A stretch of 64,000 bases of DNA from assembly GCF_002077945.1 (NCBI RefSeq), contig NZ_LVYD01000058.1:124001-188000 (forward strand), given 5' to 3'. The stretch is from Niastella vici. GTDB taxonomy: Bacteria; Bacteroidota; Bacteroidia; Chitinophagales; Chitinophagaceae. The notes below the pieces were generated by a model. It was not told where the DNA came from. It was given only the letters and a program-made list of their open reading frames with translations, and did not search any database. Shown piece after piece: positions 18,482 to 27,700 of this stretch. Both the position numbers and the translations under genes were made by a program. Position 1 is the stretch's first letter; every line of letters begins with the position of its first letter.

Positions 18482-18511
18482 CAAAGTAAATGCTTGCATG
18501 AATTACATTTG
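18482..18511. promoter_or_regulatory. Divergent promoter region metX / OsmC
   Basis: In the 69-nt gap, TACATTTG (18504-18511) on the plus strand matches the Bacteroidota -7 box TAnnTTTG and ends 14 nt before the OsmC ATG. On the minus strand TACTTTG (18488-18482) is a near match 25 nt before the metX ATG. No clear TTG -33 box accompanies the plus-strand box. The two transcripts would start back to back. Confidence 0.4.
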
Positions 18512-18525
18512 CAAAAATCTTTACC

Positions 18526-18960
18526 ATGATAAAAATTGAATTGGAAAGGGTAGATGGCGACTATGGATTTGAAGCGAAAGATGCCAATGGCCATACCGTA
18601 CGCCTGGATACCAGTCTGGAAGGTGGAGGCACTAATTTTGGCGTTCGGCCCATGCAAATGCTCCTGATGGGCCTTGGCGGCTGCAGCGGCATCGATATCG
18701 TAAGCATTCTCAAAAAACAGCGGCAAACAATAGAAGGGTTCAGCATGAAGATAGAAGGGGAGCGGGAAGCGGGTAAAGAACCTTCCATCTGGAAAAATGT
18801 GACCATTGTTTTCGAGCTCACCGGCAATATTGACCCCGATAAGGCAAAACGCGCCTGCGAGCTGTCGATGGACAAATACTGTTCCGTAGCCGAAACCCTG
18901 CGCCGTGCCGGCGGAGAGCTGAAATGGGAAGTACGGGTGAACCAGGAAATAGGGAAGTAG
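18526..18960 (+). CDS. OsmC family protein
   Basis: The 144-aa protein has the OsmC/Ohr fold pattern. One conserved cysteine is in LGGCSGIDIVSIL at the start of the central helix and the second in MDKYCSVAETLRR. In Ohr/OsmC proteins these two cysteines reduce organic hydroperoxides. The sequence resembles the YhfA-like branch more than Ohr, so its substrate is uncertain. It lies between divergent metX and codirectional metZ, which hints at a link with sulfur metabolism. Confidence 0.88.
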   Translation: MIKIELERVDGDYGFEAKDANGHTVRLDTSLEGGGTNFGVRPMQMLLMGLGGCSGIDIVSILKKQRQTIEGFSMKIEGEREAGKEPSIWKNVTIVFELTGNIDPDKAKRACELSMDKYCSVAETLRRAGGELKWEVRVNQEIGK

Positions 18961-19021
18961 GGGAAGGCTGCATTTTACGGAGCCCGGCTTTAATATTTCT
19001 ATTGAGCTGCCGTTGCGCCTG

Positions 19022-19040
19022 TCCCGTACTTTAGTCGGGA
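19022..19040. repeat. TCCCG...CGGGA interspersed palindrome
   Basis: The imperfect palindrome TCCCGTACTTTAGTCGGGA lies between the OsmC and metZ genes. Similar cores occur at 46199-46215 (TCCCGAT...ATCGGGA) and 51620-51637 (TCCCGACT...ATCGGGA). About 100 nt further on, at 19129-19150, there is also a CCTTAAGGGGG stretch resembling the C/G-run palindrome at 51600-51614. No gene is seen in this 206-nt gap. Confidence 0.45.
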
Positions 19041-19166
19041 TCGCACTCGTCAGGGTTCTGTTCGCTGTTAAGCAGAAATAAAGGATCAAATAACTCAATT
19101 ATTAAATAACCACCCGGGACTGTGTCACCACCTTAAGGGGGCCGGGGGGTACTAACAAACTTTTTC

Positions 19167-20330
19167 ATGCATCCAATAAGCAAAGCCATCCGCATTCGCA
19201 CCGATCAAACCAATGAAATGGAACATTCATCGCCCCTGTTCCTCACCAGCAGCTTCTGCTTCGATAATGCCGAAGACATGCGGGCGGCCTTTGCCGATGA
19301 AACCGATGACAATATTTACAGCCGTTTCAGCAATCCTTCGGTACAGGAGTTTATCGACAGAATGGTTGCCCTTGAAGGGGCCGAGGCAGGCTTTGCTACC
19401 GCCTCGGGTATGAGTGCCATCTTCGGCTCGTTTATGGCTTTGCTGAAAAAAGGCGATCATTTGCTTTCGTGCAACGCCATCTTCGGCAGCACCCATACCG
19501 TCATCACCAAATACCTGCCCAAATTCGGCATTGAATATTCTTATGTTCCGGCCGATAAACCCGAAGAGTGGGAAAAGGCCATTCGCCCCAATACCAAAAT
19601 GATCTATGTAGAAACGCCCACCAACCCCGGGCTGGATCTCATTGACCTGGAAGCCGTATCGGCCATTGCTAAAAAGCATAACCTTATTTTGAATGTCGAC
19701 AACTGTTTTGCCACACCGGTAAATCAGCGGCCCATCGATTTCGGCGCCGACCTCGTAGTACACTCCGCCACCAAATGGATCGACGGTCAGGGACGTGTGC
19801 TCGGCGGCGTTATAGTGGGTAAAAAATCGCTTATACACGATATTTATTTATTCTGCCGCAGTACGGGTCCGGCCTTGTCGGCCTTTAATGCCTGGGTATT
19901 GAGCAAAAGCCTCGAAACGCTCGATGTGCGTATGGAACGGCATGGTAATAACGCCTTGCAACTGGCTAAGGCGCTGGAAGGGCATCCAAAGATCAAATGG
20001 TTGAAATATCCTTTTCTGCCCAGTCATCCCCAGCACCGTATTGCCTTGAAACAGATGAAGAATGGCGGCGGAATCGTTTGTTTTGAACTGGCCGGTGGCT
20101 TGCAAAGCGGCCGCAAATTCCTCGATAACCTCAAAATGTTATCACTCACTGCTAACCTGGGCGATACCAAAAGCATTGCATCGCACCCTGCCAGTACCAC
20201 ACATGCCAAACTAACGGAAGAGGAACGGCTGGCTGTAAATATTACGCCCGGTTTAATACGTATTTCCGTTGGCCTGGAGCATGCTGATGATATTATAGGC
20301 GATATTCGCCAGGCATTGGAAAATTGTTAA
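19167..20330 (+). CDS. metZ: O-succinyl/O-acetylhomoserine sulfhydrylase (Cys/Met metabolism PLP enzyme)
   Basis: This PLP enzyme joins sulfide to an activated homoserine to give homocysteine, the step after metX. The 387-aa protein has the family features YSRFSNPSVQEF near the N-terminus, the cofactor segment VETPTNPGLDLIDL, and the Schiff-base lysine K203 in HSATKWIDGQGRVLGG. The C-terminal SLTANLGDTKSIASHPASTTH is typical of sulfhydrylases and cystathionine synthases. The neighbouring metX supports a sulfhydrylase role, but cystathionine gamma-synthase activity cannot be excluded. A terminator follows at 20468. Confidence 0.88.
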   Translation: MHPISKAIRIRTDQTNEMEHSSPLFLTSSFCFDNAEDMRAAFADETDDNIYSRFSNPSVQEFIDRMVALEGAEAGFATASGMSAIFGSFMALLKKGDHLLSCNAIFGSTHTVITKYLPKFGIEYSYVPADKPEEWEKAIRPNTKMIYVETPTNPGLDLIDLEAVSAIAKKHNLILNVDNCFATPVNQRPIDFGADLVVHSATKWIDGQGRVLGGVIVGKKSLIHDIYLFCRSTGPALSAFNAWVLSKSLETLDVRMERHGNNALQLAKALEGHPKIKWLKYPFLPSHPQHRIALKQMKNGGGIVCFELAGGLQSGRKFLDNLKMLSLTANLGDTKSIASHPASTTHAKLTEEERLAVNITPGLIRISVGLEHADDIIGDIRQALENC

Positions 20331-20467
20331 GCGTTCGGAATCCTGCCATTGGGGAATGACGATAATCATCTTTTTGGATGCCTTTCGTCATAGTATAGGG
20401 TTAATCGAAAGCGTAAATTTATGACTGATTCTTTTTCATAATAAAAAGTTTTAAAAATTGAGCTGGT

Positions 20468-20500
20468 AAACGGGTTGGTTCTCCAACCCGTTTGTTTTTT
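20468..20500 (+). terminator. Intrinsic terminator downstream of metZ
   Basis: The perfect 11-bp stem AAACGGGTTGG / CCAACCCGTTT has a TTCT loop and is followed by a T-rich run. It lies 137 nt after the metZ stop and about 60 nt before the CHAD gene. Confidence 0.85.
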
Positions 20501-20556
20501 ATGTAGTTTTTAAAGTTCACCCCGGAAATTCGTAACTTAAAGAAAAATAGGTAGGT

Positions 20557-21363
20557 ATGAAACGGGAAGCACTGGAAGAAGTGGTTAACAGGCATATCGG
20601 CAAAATTGAAAAGTGCAGTAGACAACTGCCCGGATCATTTGACCAGGAGGATATTCATGACCTGCGCGTTAATTACAAAAAAGTTCGTGCTTTCTTACGA
20701 TTACTTCAATTAGAAAAAGGCGCCGGCGATCTGGATATACCGGCTAAATTAAAATCTCTTTACCATCATTGTGGCCATGTACGCGACTGGCAATTATTCC
20801 TCGATGAGCTGCATACTGTAGCCGTTGCTGCTAAAATACCGGCCTGTATGCACCGGTTAAATCAGCAATTGTTTACGTATAAAGAACAAGCCGTGTATGC
20901 TATTGAGATCACGCATTTCAAAAAACTACTTCACGGAATTGTAAAAGGGCTGCCGCGTCAGCTGCACGATAATACATTCAATAAATTTATGCAGCAGAAA
21001 ATAGCTGCCATCCATATTTTATTATTAGCTGCCGATAATGAAAAAGACCTCCATTCCATCCGTAAGCTAATAAAGGACATCATCTACATCATGCGCATAT
21101 GCGAAAGCGACTGGGGTATTCCCTTTCCCGGGGGCGAATGGAAAAGCGAAAAAGAATTAAGTGATATGGTTTCTGAGTTGGGCGATTTTAATGATCGCTG
21201 TCTGGCCATTTCGTTGCTGCAATCAGGTTATAGTGACGATTGTGATAATGATGAAAAAGATCAATTACAGGAACTGCAATCAATATGGGTGCAACAAAAA
21301 GAAAAACAGCAACGGCAATTGCTGCAGTTAGTGCAGGAGTTGCATATGGAACATGCGTATTAA
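20557..21363 (+). CDS. CHAD domain-containing protein
   Basis: The 268-aa, mostly helical protein has the two conserved CHAD elements: HDLRVNYKKVRAFLRLL near residue 32 and LHSIRKLIKDIIYIMR near residue 165, each with His and clustered basic residues. CHAD domains bind inorganic polyphosphate; a direct role in polyphosphate granules is known for some members. There is no attached CYTH triphosphatase domain and no polyphosphate kinase gene nearby, so its job here is open. It converges with murF, with 15 nt between stops. Confidence 0.85.
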   Translation: MKREALEEVVNRHIGKIEKCSRQLPGSFDQEDIHDLRVNYKKVRAFLRLLQLEKGAGDLDIPAKLKSLYHHCGHVRDWQLFLDELHTVAVAAKIPACMHRLNQQLFTYKEQAVYAIEITHFKKLLHGIVKGLPRQLHDNTFNKFMQQKIAAIHILLLAADNEKDLHSIRKLIKDIIYIMRICESDWGIPFPGGEWKSEKELSDMVSELGDFNDRCLAISLLQSGYSDDCDNDEKDQLQELQSIWVQQKEKQQRQLLQLVQELHMEHAY

Positions 21364-21378
21364 GGAAGCACTTAGTGA

Positions 21379-22659
21379 TCACCCCAACACTTTCTCCATT
21401 TGCATACTCCGCGATCCTTTTATCAGGAAATAAGTATCATTGAACAACTGGTCCCTGAACCAGTTGGCCGCTTCTGTAGAATTAGCCATTTTTATAAAGG
21501 GATGATCAAGCTTCATAAAATCTCCGCCTACCAGTACCACCGCTTTCCAGTTATGTTGCTTAATGAGGTCGATGATAGCTTCATGCTCCTGCAGGCTTTC
21601 GGCGCCCAGCTCGGCCATGCCGCCCAACATCAACACTTTGTTATTAGCCTGTATGCCCGCAAAATTTTCAATGGCGGCCTTCATACTGGTGGGGTTGGCA
21701 TTATAGGCATCGAGAATAAATTTATTGCCGTTCTTCTCAATCAGCTGCGAACGGCTGTTAGAAGGTGTATAGCTTTCAATGGCCGCTTTAATTTTTTCAT
21801 CGGGCATCCTGAAGAATTTACCGGCTGTTACGGCTACCAACACATTGGGCAGGTTGTATGCGCCTACCAACTGGGTATGTATAACAGGCAGTGTAGCGCC
21901 TTTTGAAATGGCTACGGTTAAAAATGGTTCGCTTTGTTGAACGGCGCCCTGCACGTCGGCCGCTTCTATTGTACCATATTTTATAACAGCTGGTATGCCT
22001 TTGCTCATGCTTTGCAGGTAATCATAATCCCACATAACAAAGGCGGTTCCATTGTGGGCGCGTAAATAATCATACAATTCGCCTTTTCCCTTGCGCACGC
22101 CTTCAATGCTGCCAAACCCTTCGAGGTGCGCTTTACCGCAATTAGTGATAATGCCATGCGTTGGCAGGGTATATTCACAATAACTGGCTATTTCGCGCAG
22201 GTGGTTGGCCCCCATCTCTATCACGGCCATTTCAGCATCGTATTTAACTGATAATATAGTGAGCGGTATACCAATATGATTATTCAGGTTGCCCTGGGTA
22301 GTGTAGGTTTTATAACCGGCCGAAAGTACGGCATGCACCAGTTCCTTGGTAGTGGTTTTACCGTTGCTGCCGGTGATGGCGATAAATGGAATGGTAAACT
22401 GCTGGCGGTGATATTTCGCCAGTTGCTGCAGGGCAGTGAGTACGTCGGCTACAACAATAATGCGGCTGTTGGGTGTGGCGGGCGCTTCATCAACCACGGC
22501 ATATGCCGAGCCTGCCGCCAGGGCCGCTTCAGCAAATTGATTGCCGTTGAAATTGGGACCTTTTAATGCAAAAAAGATGTCGCCTGCTTTCAGTTTCCGG
22601 GTATCGGTTTGAACCGAAGGATATTGCCGGTATATTTCGTAGAGTTGTTCAATGGTCAT
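21379..22659 (-). CDS. murF: UDP-N-acetylmuramoyl-tripeptide--D-alanyl-D-alanine ligase
   Basis: This cytoplasmic ATP-dependent ligase adds D-Ala-D-Ala to the UDP-MurNAc tripeptide, the last cytoplasmic step of the peptidoglycan monomer. The 426-aa protein has the N-terminal Mur domain (VQTDTRKLKAGDIFFALKG), the P-loop GSNGKTTT (residues 97-104), the EMGANHLREI segment and the C-terminal DAYNANPTSMKAA motif of MurF. gldJ lies just upstream on the same strand, an arrangement I recall from other Bacteroidota, but a terminator (22831-22859) and a consensus promoter separate them. Confidence 0.95.
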   Translation of the reverse strand: MTIEQLYEIYRQYPSVQTDTRKLKAGDIFFALKGPNFNGNQFAEAALAAGSAYAVVDEAPATPNSRIIVVADVLTALQQLAKYHRQQFTIPFIAITGSNGKTTTKELVHAVLSAGYKTYTTQGNLNNHIGIPLTILSVKYDAEMAVIEMGANHLREIASYCEYTLPTHGIITNCGKAHLEGFGSIEGVRKGKGELYDYLRAHNGTAFVMWDYDYLQSMSKGIPAVIKYGTIEAADVQGAVQQSEPFLTVAISKGATLPVIHTQLVGAYNLPNVLVAVTAGKFFRMPDEKIKAAIESYTPSNSRSQLIEKNGNKFILDAYNANPTSMKAAIENFAGIQANNKVLMLGGMAELGAESLQEHEAIIDLIKQHNWKAVVLVGGDFMKLDHPFIKMANSTEAANWFRDQLFNDTYFLIKGSRSMQMEKVLG

Positions 22660-22663
22660 GTCG

Positions 22664-22693
22664 CAAATTTAAGGCAGGTGGGTCAACCGCCAA
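22664..22693 (-). promoter_or_regulatory. murF promoter, probable leaderless start
   Basis: On the minus strand TTG (22693-22691), 19 nt, then TAAATTTG (22671-22664) exactly match the Bacteroidota -33/-7 consensus. The box ends 4 nt before the murF ATG at 22659. With the usual spacing, transcription would begin at or within 1 nt of the start codon, giving a leaderless mRNA. Confidence 0.65.
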
Positions 22694-22830
22694 TCGGCGG
22701 AAGGCTCACCTTTTTTATTGCTGCTGATAACGGCAAAAGGTAAGCCGTCTTTTTTAAAAGCGCCCCCGCTTTCACGAAAAAGCAAAAAAACGAATTTCGG
22801 AAATCCCCTCACCACAGATCATTCTCCAAC

Positions 22831-22859
22831 AAAAAAGCCATCCACGAAAGTGGATGGCT
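22831..22859 (-). terminator. Intrinsic terminator downstream of gldJ
   Basis: The perfect 10-bp stem AGCCATCCAC / GTGGATGGCT has a 4-nt loop. On the minus strand it is followed by a run of six T. It lies 23 nt after the gldJ stop and separates gldJ from murF. Confidence 0.85.
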
Positions 22860-22882
22860 CCTTAAGAATTTGAAAAAAACCT

Positions 22883-24466
22883 TTATCGTTTTCTTGTGTT
22901 CTGTCGTCGTGTTGGGTAATTGATACCGGTTTTGTGGCCATTACCTTCAGGGCTACCCAGGCGGTCCATTGCGCAACGGAAACCTACTGTAGAACTTCCC
23001 TGATCTTCTTCCAGGAAGCGGCGGGCGCCGGGGCTTAACCAGTAAGGACGGTCATTCCAGCTACCACCTTTAATAACCCTTGATTTATCGCTGATGAGGG
23101 TGCTAACTCCATAACCACGACCAGTTTTCGAGTTTTCTGCAACATCAGTGCCACCATAAGTAACACCAGTGATCATTGAGTCACCATCGAGGTAGTTGAT
23201 CACATTACCTTTTTGATAGTTACGGCGGTTTTTGCTTTCTTCATCAGTTACGTATACAGTCTTAACGTGACCGAGGCTGTCTTTCTCAAACTCGCCATCT
23301 TTATTCTTGTAAACGTTTTGGTAGTGGTTACCACGATAAGGAGATACGTCGTCGTTATCGGTAGGTGACAGCGGACGGTAAATATCACCAGTCCACTCAC
23401 TTACGTTACCTGACATATTATATAAGCCAAATGAGTTGGGGAAGAACGAAGTTACCGGTGCAGTGTATACAGCGCGGTCGTTCAAACCACCAGCCACACC
23501 CATGTTATCACCGTTACCGCGTTTGAAGTTGGCCAGGAAGGTACCTTGCCAGGTGCCACGGCGGCTATCACGCAAACCGTTTACGTTTTGTGTCCAGGCA
23601 AATACCTGTTTGTTGGTGATCAACTCCTCTCCCCGTTTGCCTTCTTTGCGGCTGGGGTTGGGGTTTTGACCAACCAGACCCAGGGCGGCGTATTCCCACT
23701 CAGCTTCTGTAGGGAGGCGGTAGTTCGGTAACAAAATACCGTCTTCGAAAGTTACTGTAGTTCTGGGAGTACCGTTCGGGTTCTTTAAAGGGTTCTTTTT
23801 AGAACGAACCTGGTTGCCCGGAGTAGGTGTAGTTAAACCAAGCAAATATGCTTTGGTATTGAACGACTCGCTACCCTGGCCCTGAATATTTTTAACGGCA
23901 GTCTTATTGATAAAACCTTTATCAAGCAAAGCTTTTTCGTTTACACGATCGCTGCGCCATAAACAAAAGTCATGAGCCTGTCTCCAGGTTACGCCCACTA
24001 CCGGGTAATAGTTGTAAGAAGGGTGGCGGAAGTAGTATTCAACCAAAGGCTCGTTGTAAGCCAACTCATTACGCCATACCAGGGTATCGGGCAATGCTTG
24101 CGATCTTACATCTTTATATTCATCGCCATCGAACACGTTGTTTACCCAGTACAAATATTCACGATAGTGAATATTGGCAACCTCGGTACGGTCGATGTAG
24201 AATGAGTTTACTGTTTTACGGGATGGAATGTTGTTCCAGTCGCCCATGACATCTTCTTCAGTGGCACCCATGGTAAAGGTACCGCCCTGAACAAACACCA
24301 GTCCGGGACCGGTACGTTGTTCTTTCTCACGGGATACCTGGTATCCACCCATGTTCTTGTCATTGTAATTCCAACCGGTAACGTCCGACTTTTCTTTCTT
24401 GTTGGACTTACAGGCAGAAACTGCGGCTGCGCAGGATAGTACGATAAATAGGTTTTTCAAATTCAT
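22883..24466 (-). CDS. gldJ: Gliding motility lipoprotein GldJ
   Basis: GldJ is an outer-membrane-associated lipoprotein needed for type IX secretion and gliding in Bacteroidota. The start at 24466 gives a lipoprotein signal with lipobox AVSAC and Cys19. The mature part begins near VTGWNYNDKNMGGYQV, followed by the SUMF1/formylglycine-generating-enzyme-like domain (PGLVFVQGGTFTMG, YRLPTEAEWEYAA, GNVSEWTGDIY, RVIKGGSWNDRPYWLSPGARRF). The catalytic cysteines of true SUMF1 enzymes are not evident, so the role is likely structural. GldK is the close relative, but the TGW..ND.N.GG start and the porU/porV neighbours favour GldJ. Length is 527 aa. Confidence 0.92.
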   Translation of the reverse strand: MNLKNLFIVLSCAAAVSACKSNKKEKSDVTGWNYNDKNMGGYQVSREKEQRTGPGLVFVQGGTFTMGATEEDVMGDWNNIPSRKTVNSFYIDRTEVANIHYREYLYWVNNVFDGDEYKDVRSQALPDTLVWRNELAYNEPLVEYYFRHPSYNYYPVVGVTWRQAHDFCLWRSDRVNEKALLDKGFINKTAVKNIQGQGSESFNTKAYLLGLTTPTPGNQVRSKKNPLKNPNGTPRTTVTFEDGILLPNYRLPTEAEWEYAALGLVGQNPNPSRKEGKRGEELITNKQVFAWTQNVNGLRDSRRGTWQGTFLANFKRGNGDNMGVAGGLNDRAVYTAPVTSFFPNSFGLYNMSGNVSEWTGDIYRPLSPTDNDDVSPYRGNHYQNVYKNKDGEFEKDSLGHVKTVYVTDEESKNRRNYQKGNVINYLDGDSMITGVTYGGTDVAENSKTGRGYGVSTLISDKSRVIKGGSWNDRPYWLSPGARRFLEEDQGSSTVGFRCAMDRLGSPEGNGHKTGINYPTRRQNTRKR

Positions 24467-24587
24467 TTTGATGACTTTTGCCTTTAGTTCAATTTGGTTA
24501 AACGCTATTACGGAGCAAATATTGTACGGATTTTTCGATTGCTTTTCCACAATCATTTGTGGGGTGGCGAATATACCTGTTTTTAGT

Positions 24588-24614
24588 AAAACAACCTGTG
24601 TAACAGGTGGTTTT
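24588..24614. promoter_or_regulatory. 27-bp near-palindrome between gldJ and porU
   Basis: The arms AAAACAACCTGT (24588-24599) and ACAGGTGGTTTT (24603-24614) are complementary with one mismatch around a 3-nt spacer GTA. Two further half-sites lie nearby, ACCTGT at 24575-24580 and ACAGGT at 24643-24648. A smaller CCACAA/TTGTGG inverted repeat lies at 24547-24562. The 301-nt gap holds no other gene. This is a strong candidate operator shared by two divergent type IX secretion genes. Confidence 0.5.
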
Positions 24615-24754
24615 AGCTTCGTTAATTTGTGAAAACCACATGACAGGTTTTACCGTGAATTCCCACATTCAATAATTGAGCCGGGTATACTGGGTGACGG
24701 ATTATTTTTTTGCATGGTGCATATTTCCTACCGGAAACATGGTATAAAATGACC

Positions 24755-24762
24755 TATTTTTG
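24755..24762 (+). promoter_or_regulatory. TAnnTTTG box at porU start
   Basis: TATTTTTG fits the -7 consensus and ends 5 nt before the ATG at 24768. No TTG is found at the normal -33 distance. If used, the mRNA would be leaderless or start at a later in-frame ATG (24795 or 24798). Confidence 0.3.
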
Positions 24763-24767
24763 ACCGG

Positions 24768-27700
24768 ATGCGCTGCAAACCTGTTATCCGCCTTATGATG
24801 GCAGGCATACTGGTTGTAAACTGTATGCCGGTCCTTTCTCAACGTTCATATACGGCCAATTCTGTGCTGGCGATGGGTAGTTGGTATAAAATAAGTACAA
24901 CAACCCCCGGAATTTATAAAATTGACCTTCCCTTCCTTGCTTCCCTCGGCATCAATACGGCTTCTCTTACGGCTTCTTCAATTCGGTTATATGGTAACGG
25001 CGGGCAAATGCTGCCCGAAAAACCGGTTAACACAATTCCCGATGACCTTATTGAAAACGCTTTATGGGTTGAAGATGGGGGGGATGGCCGCCTGAATGGT
25101 TCAGATTATATTCTTTTTTATGCGCCTGGCCCGCATGCCTGGCTCAAAGATTCGGCCAATAAAACCTTTCACCATCAAAAGAATATATATAGCGACACCT
25201 CTTATTATTATATAACCATTGGGCAAAACGGAAAAAGGATCACAACTGTCAATAGCACCACGCCGGCCAATACCTCCATTTCGCAGGTGACCCGCAGCTG
25301 GTTCTATGAGCTGGATACCGTTAATTTCCTGAGCAGCGGCCGGCAATGGTATGGGGAAGAATTTTCGAATAACGGTGGTAAATCGCTGACCCGCACTTAT
25401 ACATTAAGCATGCCCAATATACTGGCCGATGCCGCCACCCTGGCAACCAGTTGTGTGGCGCGTTCATTCGGTTCAAACAGCCGCTTTTCGGTAAGTGTTA
25501 ATAACCAGCAGGCTATGCAATTTGATGTGTCTGCTACCGGTACCGGTTCTTACGATCCTTTTGCCATGAGCGCCCAATCATCGGCCACCTTCAGCACCAC
25601 CCAATCGCCGGTTTCCGTTCGGTTCGATTATACACCCGGCAGTACCGGCAGCCAGGGCTGGCTCGATTGGTTTGAAGTGCTGGCCCGCGTCGACCTCTCT
25701 ATGACTGGCAACAATCAGTTACTGTTCCGCGACTGGAATAGTGTGGGGCCGGGAAAAGTGGGCACCTTCGTCCTTAAAAATGTGGCGGCCGGTACACAGG
25801 TATGGGATGTAACCAATACGCTGGAACCCATTCAAATGCAAGGCAGTATGAACGGCAGCGAATGGCGGTTTGTGAACGAGTGCAGTCGCCTGCATGAATA
25901 CGTAGCCTTCAATAATTCAGGGTTTTTAACCCCGGCAAAGGTTGGTAGTGTTCCCAATCAGAATTTACATGGAAGCGCCCTGCCCCAATATATAATTATT
26001 ACCCATCCCGATTTACTGGCGCAGGCCCAACGGCTGGCCCGGTATCATCAGCAGCGCGAAAACCTTTCGACCCTGGTGGTTACAGTAAACCAGGTGTATA
26101 ATGAGTTTTCTTCCGGTTCACCCGACCCCGCCGCCTTACGCGATTTTGTAAAGATGTTTTACGACCGGGCAGGTGGCGATAGCGCAAAAGCGCCCAAATA
26201 CCTGTTGCTTTTTGGGGATGCTTCTTTCGATTACCGCACCCGTATCTCCAACAATACCAACCTGGTGCCGGCCTGGGAAAGCCCCGGCTCGCTGGATCCT
26301 TTGGCTACCTATACCTCCGACGATTTTTTTGGCCTGCTGGGCGATAATGACGATATCAATGGAACGGGCACTTACCTGCTCGATATTGGCATTGGCCGCA
26401 TTCCAGCTAAAAATGAACGGGAAGCTCAGGCCATTGTCGATAAGATCGTTGCTTACAACGAGATCAAAAGCCTGGGACCCTGGCGCAATGAATGCACTTT
26501 TGTGGCCGATGATGAGGACAATAACCTGCATTTGCAGGATGCCGAGATCATGACGCAGGCGGTAACAGCAACCGCCCCGCAGGAAAACATCGATAAAATA
26601 TACCTCGATGCCTTTCAACAGGAAAGCAATTCGGCCGGCAGCCGTTATCCCGCTGTGAACCTGGCCATTAATAATAAAATATACAACGGCACCCTGGTGT
26701 GGAATTATACCGGTCATGGCGGTTACCGCCGGCTGGCCGAAGAAGTGGTGCTTGACCAGGATATCATCAATGGTTTCAATAACCCCAATAAACTGCCCTT
26801 ATTTATTACTGCCACCTGCGATGTGGCGCCTTACGATAATCCGCTGGTAAGTTCCATTGGCGAAAACCTGTTGCTGCGCGAAAAAACGGGGGCCATAGCC
26901 CTTATGACCACCACCCGGGTGGTTTTTGCATTCAGCAACCGCGTCATGAATGAGAATTATCTGAGAACGGCATTTCAGAAAAAGCCCGATAGCAGCTACC
27001 GGAGCCTGGGCGAGGCAGTTCGCCAGGCCAAGAATGTTACCTATAGTTTTTTAACTGATGTAGTTAATAACCGCAAATTCACACTGCTGGGCGACCCGGC
27101 TTTAACCATTGCCTTCCCCGGTTATCAGGTGCAAACCTCTGCCATAAACGGAAAAGCTGTAACGGGTACGCCCGACACATTAAAGGCCTTGTCGGAATAT
27201 ACCATCAGTGGCATTGTACAGGACAATACCGGCAATACCCTCAACGATTTTAATGGTACTATTTACCCCACCATATTCGATAAAGTACAAACAGTAAATA
27301 CGCTCGGCAATGACCCCGGCAGCCAGGCAGTGCCTTTTCAGGTGCAGAAAAATATCCTGTTCAAAGGCAAGGCAAGCGTGAGCAATGGGCGGTTCACGTT
27401 CAGTTTTATGGTTCCCAAAGACATCAGCTATCAGTACGGCAATGGAAAGATCAGCTATTATACCGATAATGGCAGTAAGGACGGGAACGGGGTGTTGAAA
27501 AATATTATTGTCGGCGGTTCAGGAAATGGCGTTTTCGACCCCCTCGGTCCAACCATAAAAGCGTATTTAAATGATGAGAAGTTTGTGAACGGCAGCATCA
27601 CCAACGACCGGCCCGTATTATTGTTAAAGCTATCCGATTCATCGGGCATCAATATACTGGGCACCGGAATAGGCCACGACCTGGTGGCTACGCTTGATAA

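Noticed and set aside
18457-19098. Long N-terminal extension of the metX frame
   Set aside because: It is antisense to the OsmC gene, lacks metX-like sequence, and the standard MetX N-terminus begins at 18456.
18961-19166. Possible SAM riboswitch before metZ
   Set aside because: The sequence holds interspersed palindromes but not the conserved core of a SAM-I or SAM-II riboswitch that I can recognise.
19227-19838. 203-codon open frame on the minus strand
   Set aside because: It lies fully inside metZ on the other strand and has no recognisable domain; a shadow of the codon bias.
22883-24466. Formylglycine-generating enzyme (sulfatase activator)
   Set aside because: The SUMF1-like fold is present, but the lipoprotein signal, the GldJ-type N-terminus and the porU/porV neighbours point to GldJ.
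26136-26717. 193-codon open frame on the minus strand
   Set aside because: It lies inside porU, over the catalytic domain, with no protein-like features of its own.
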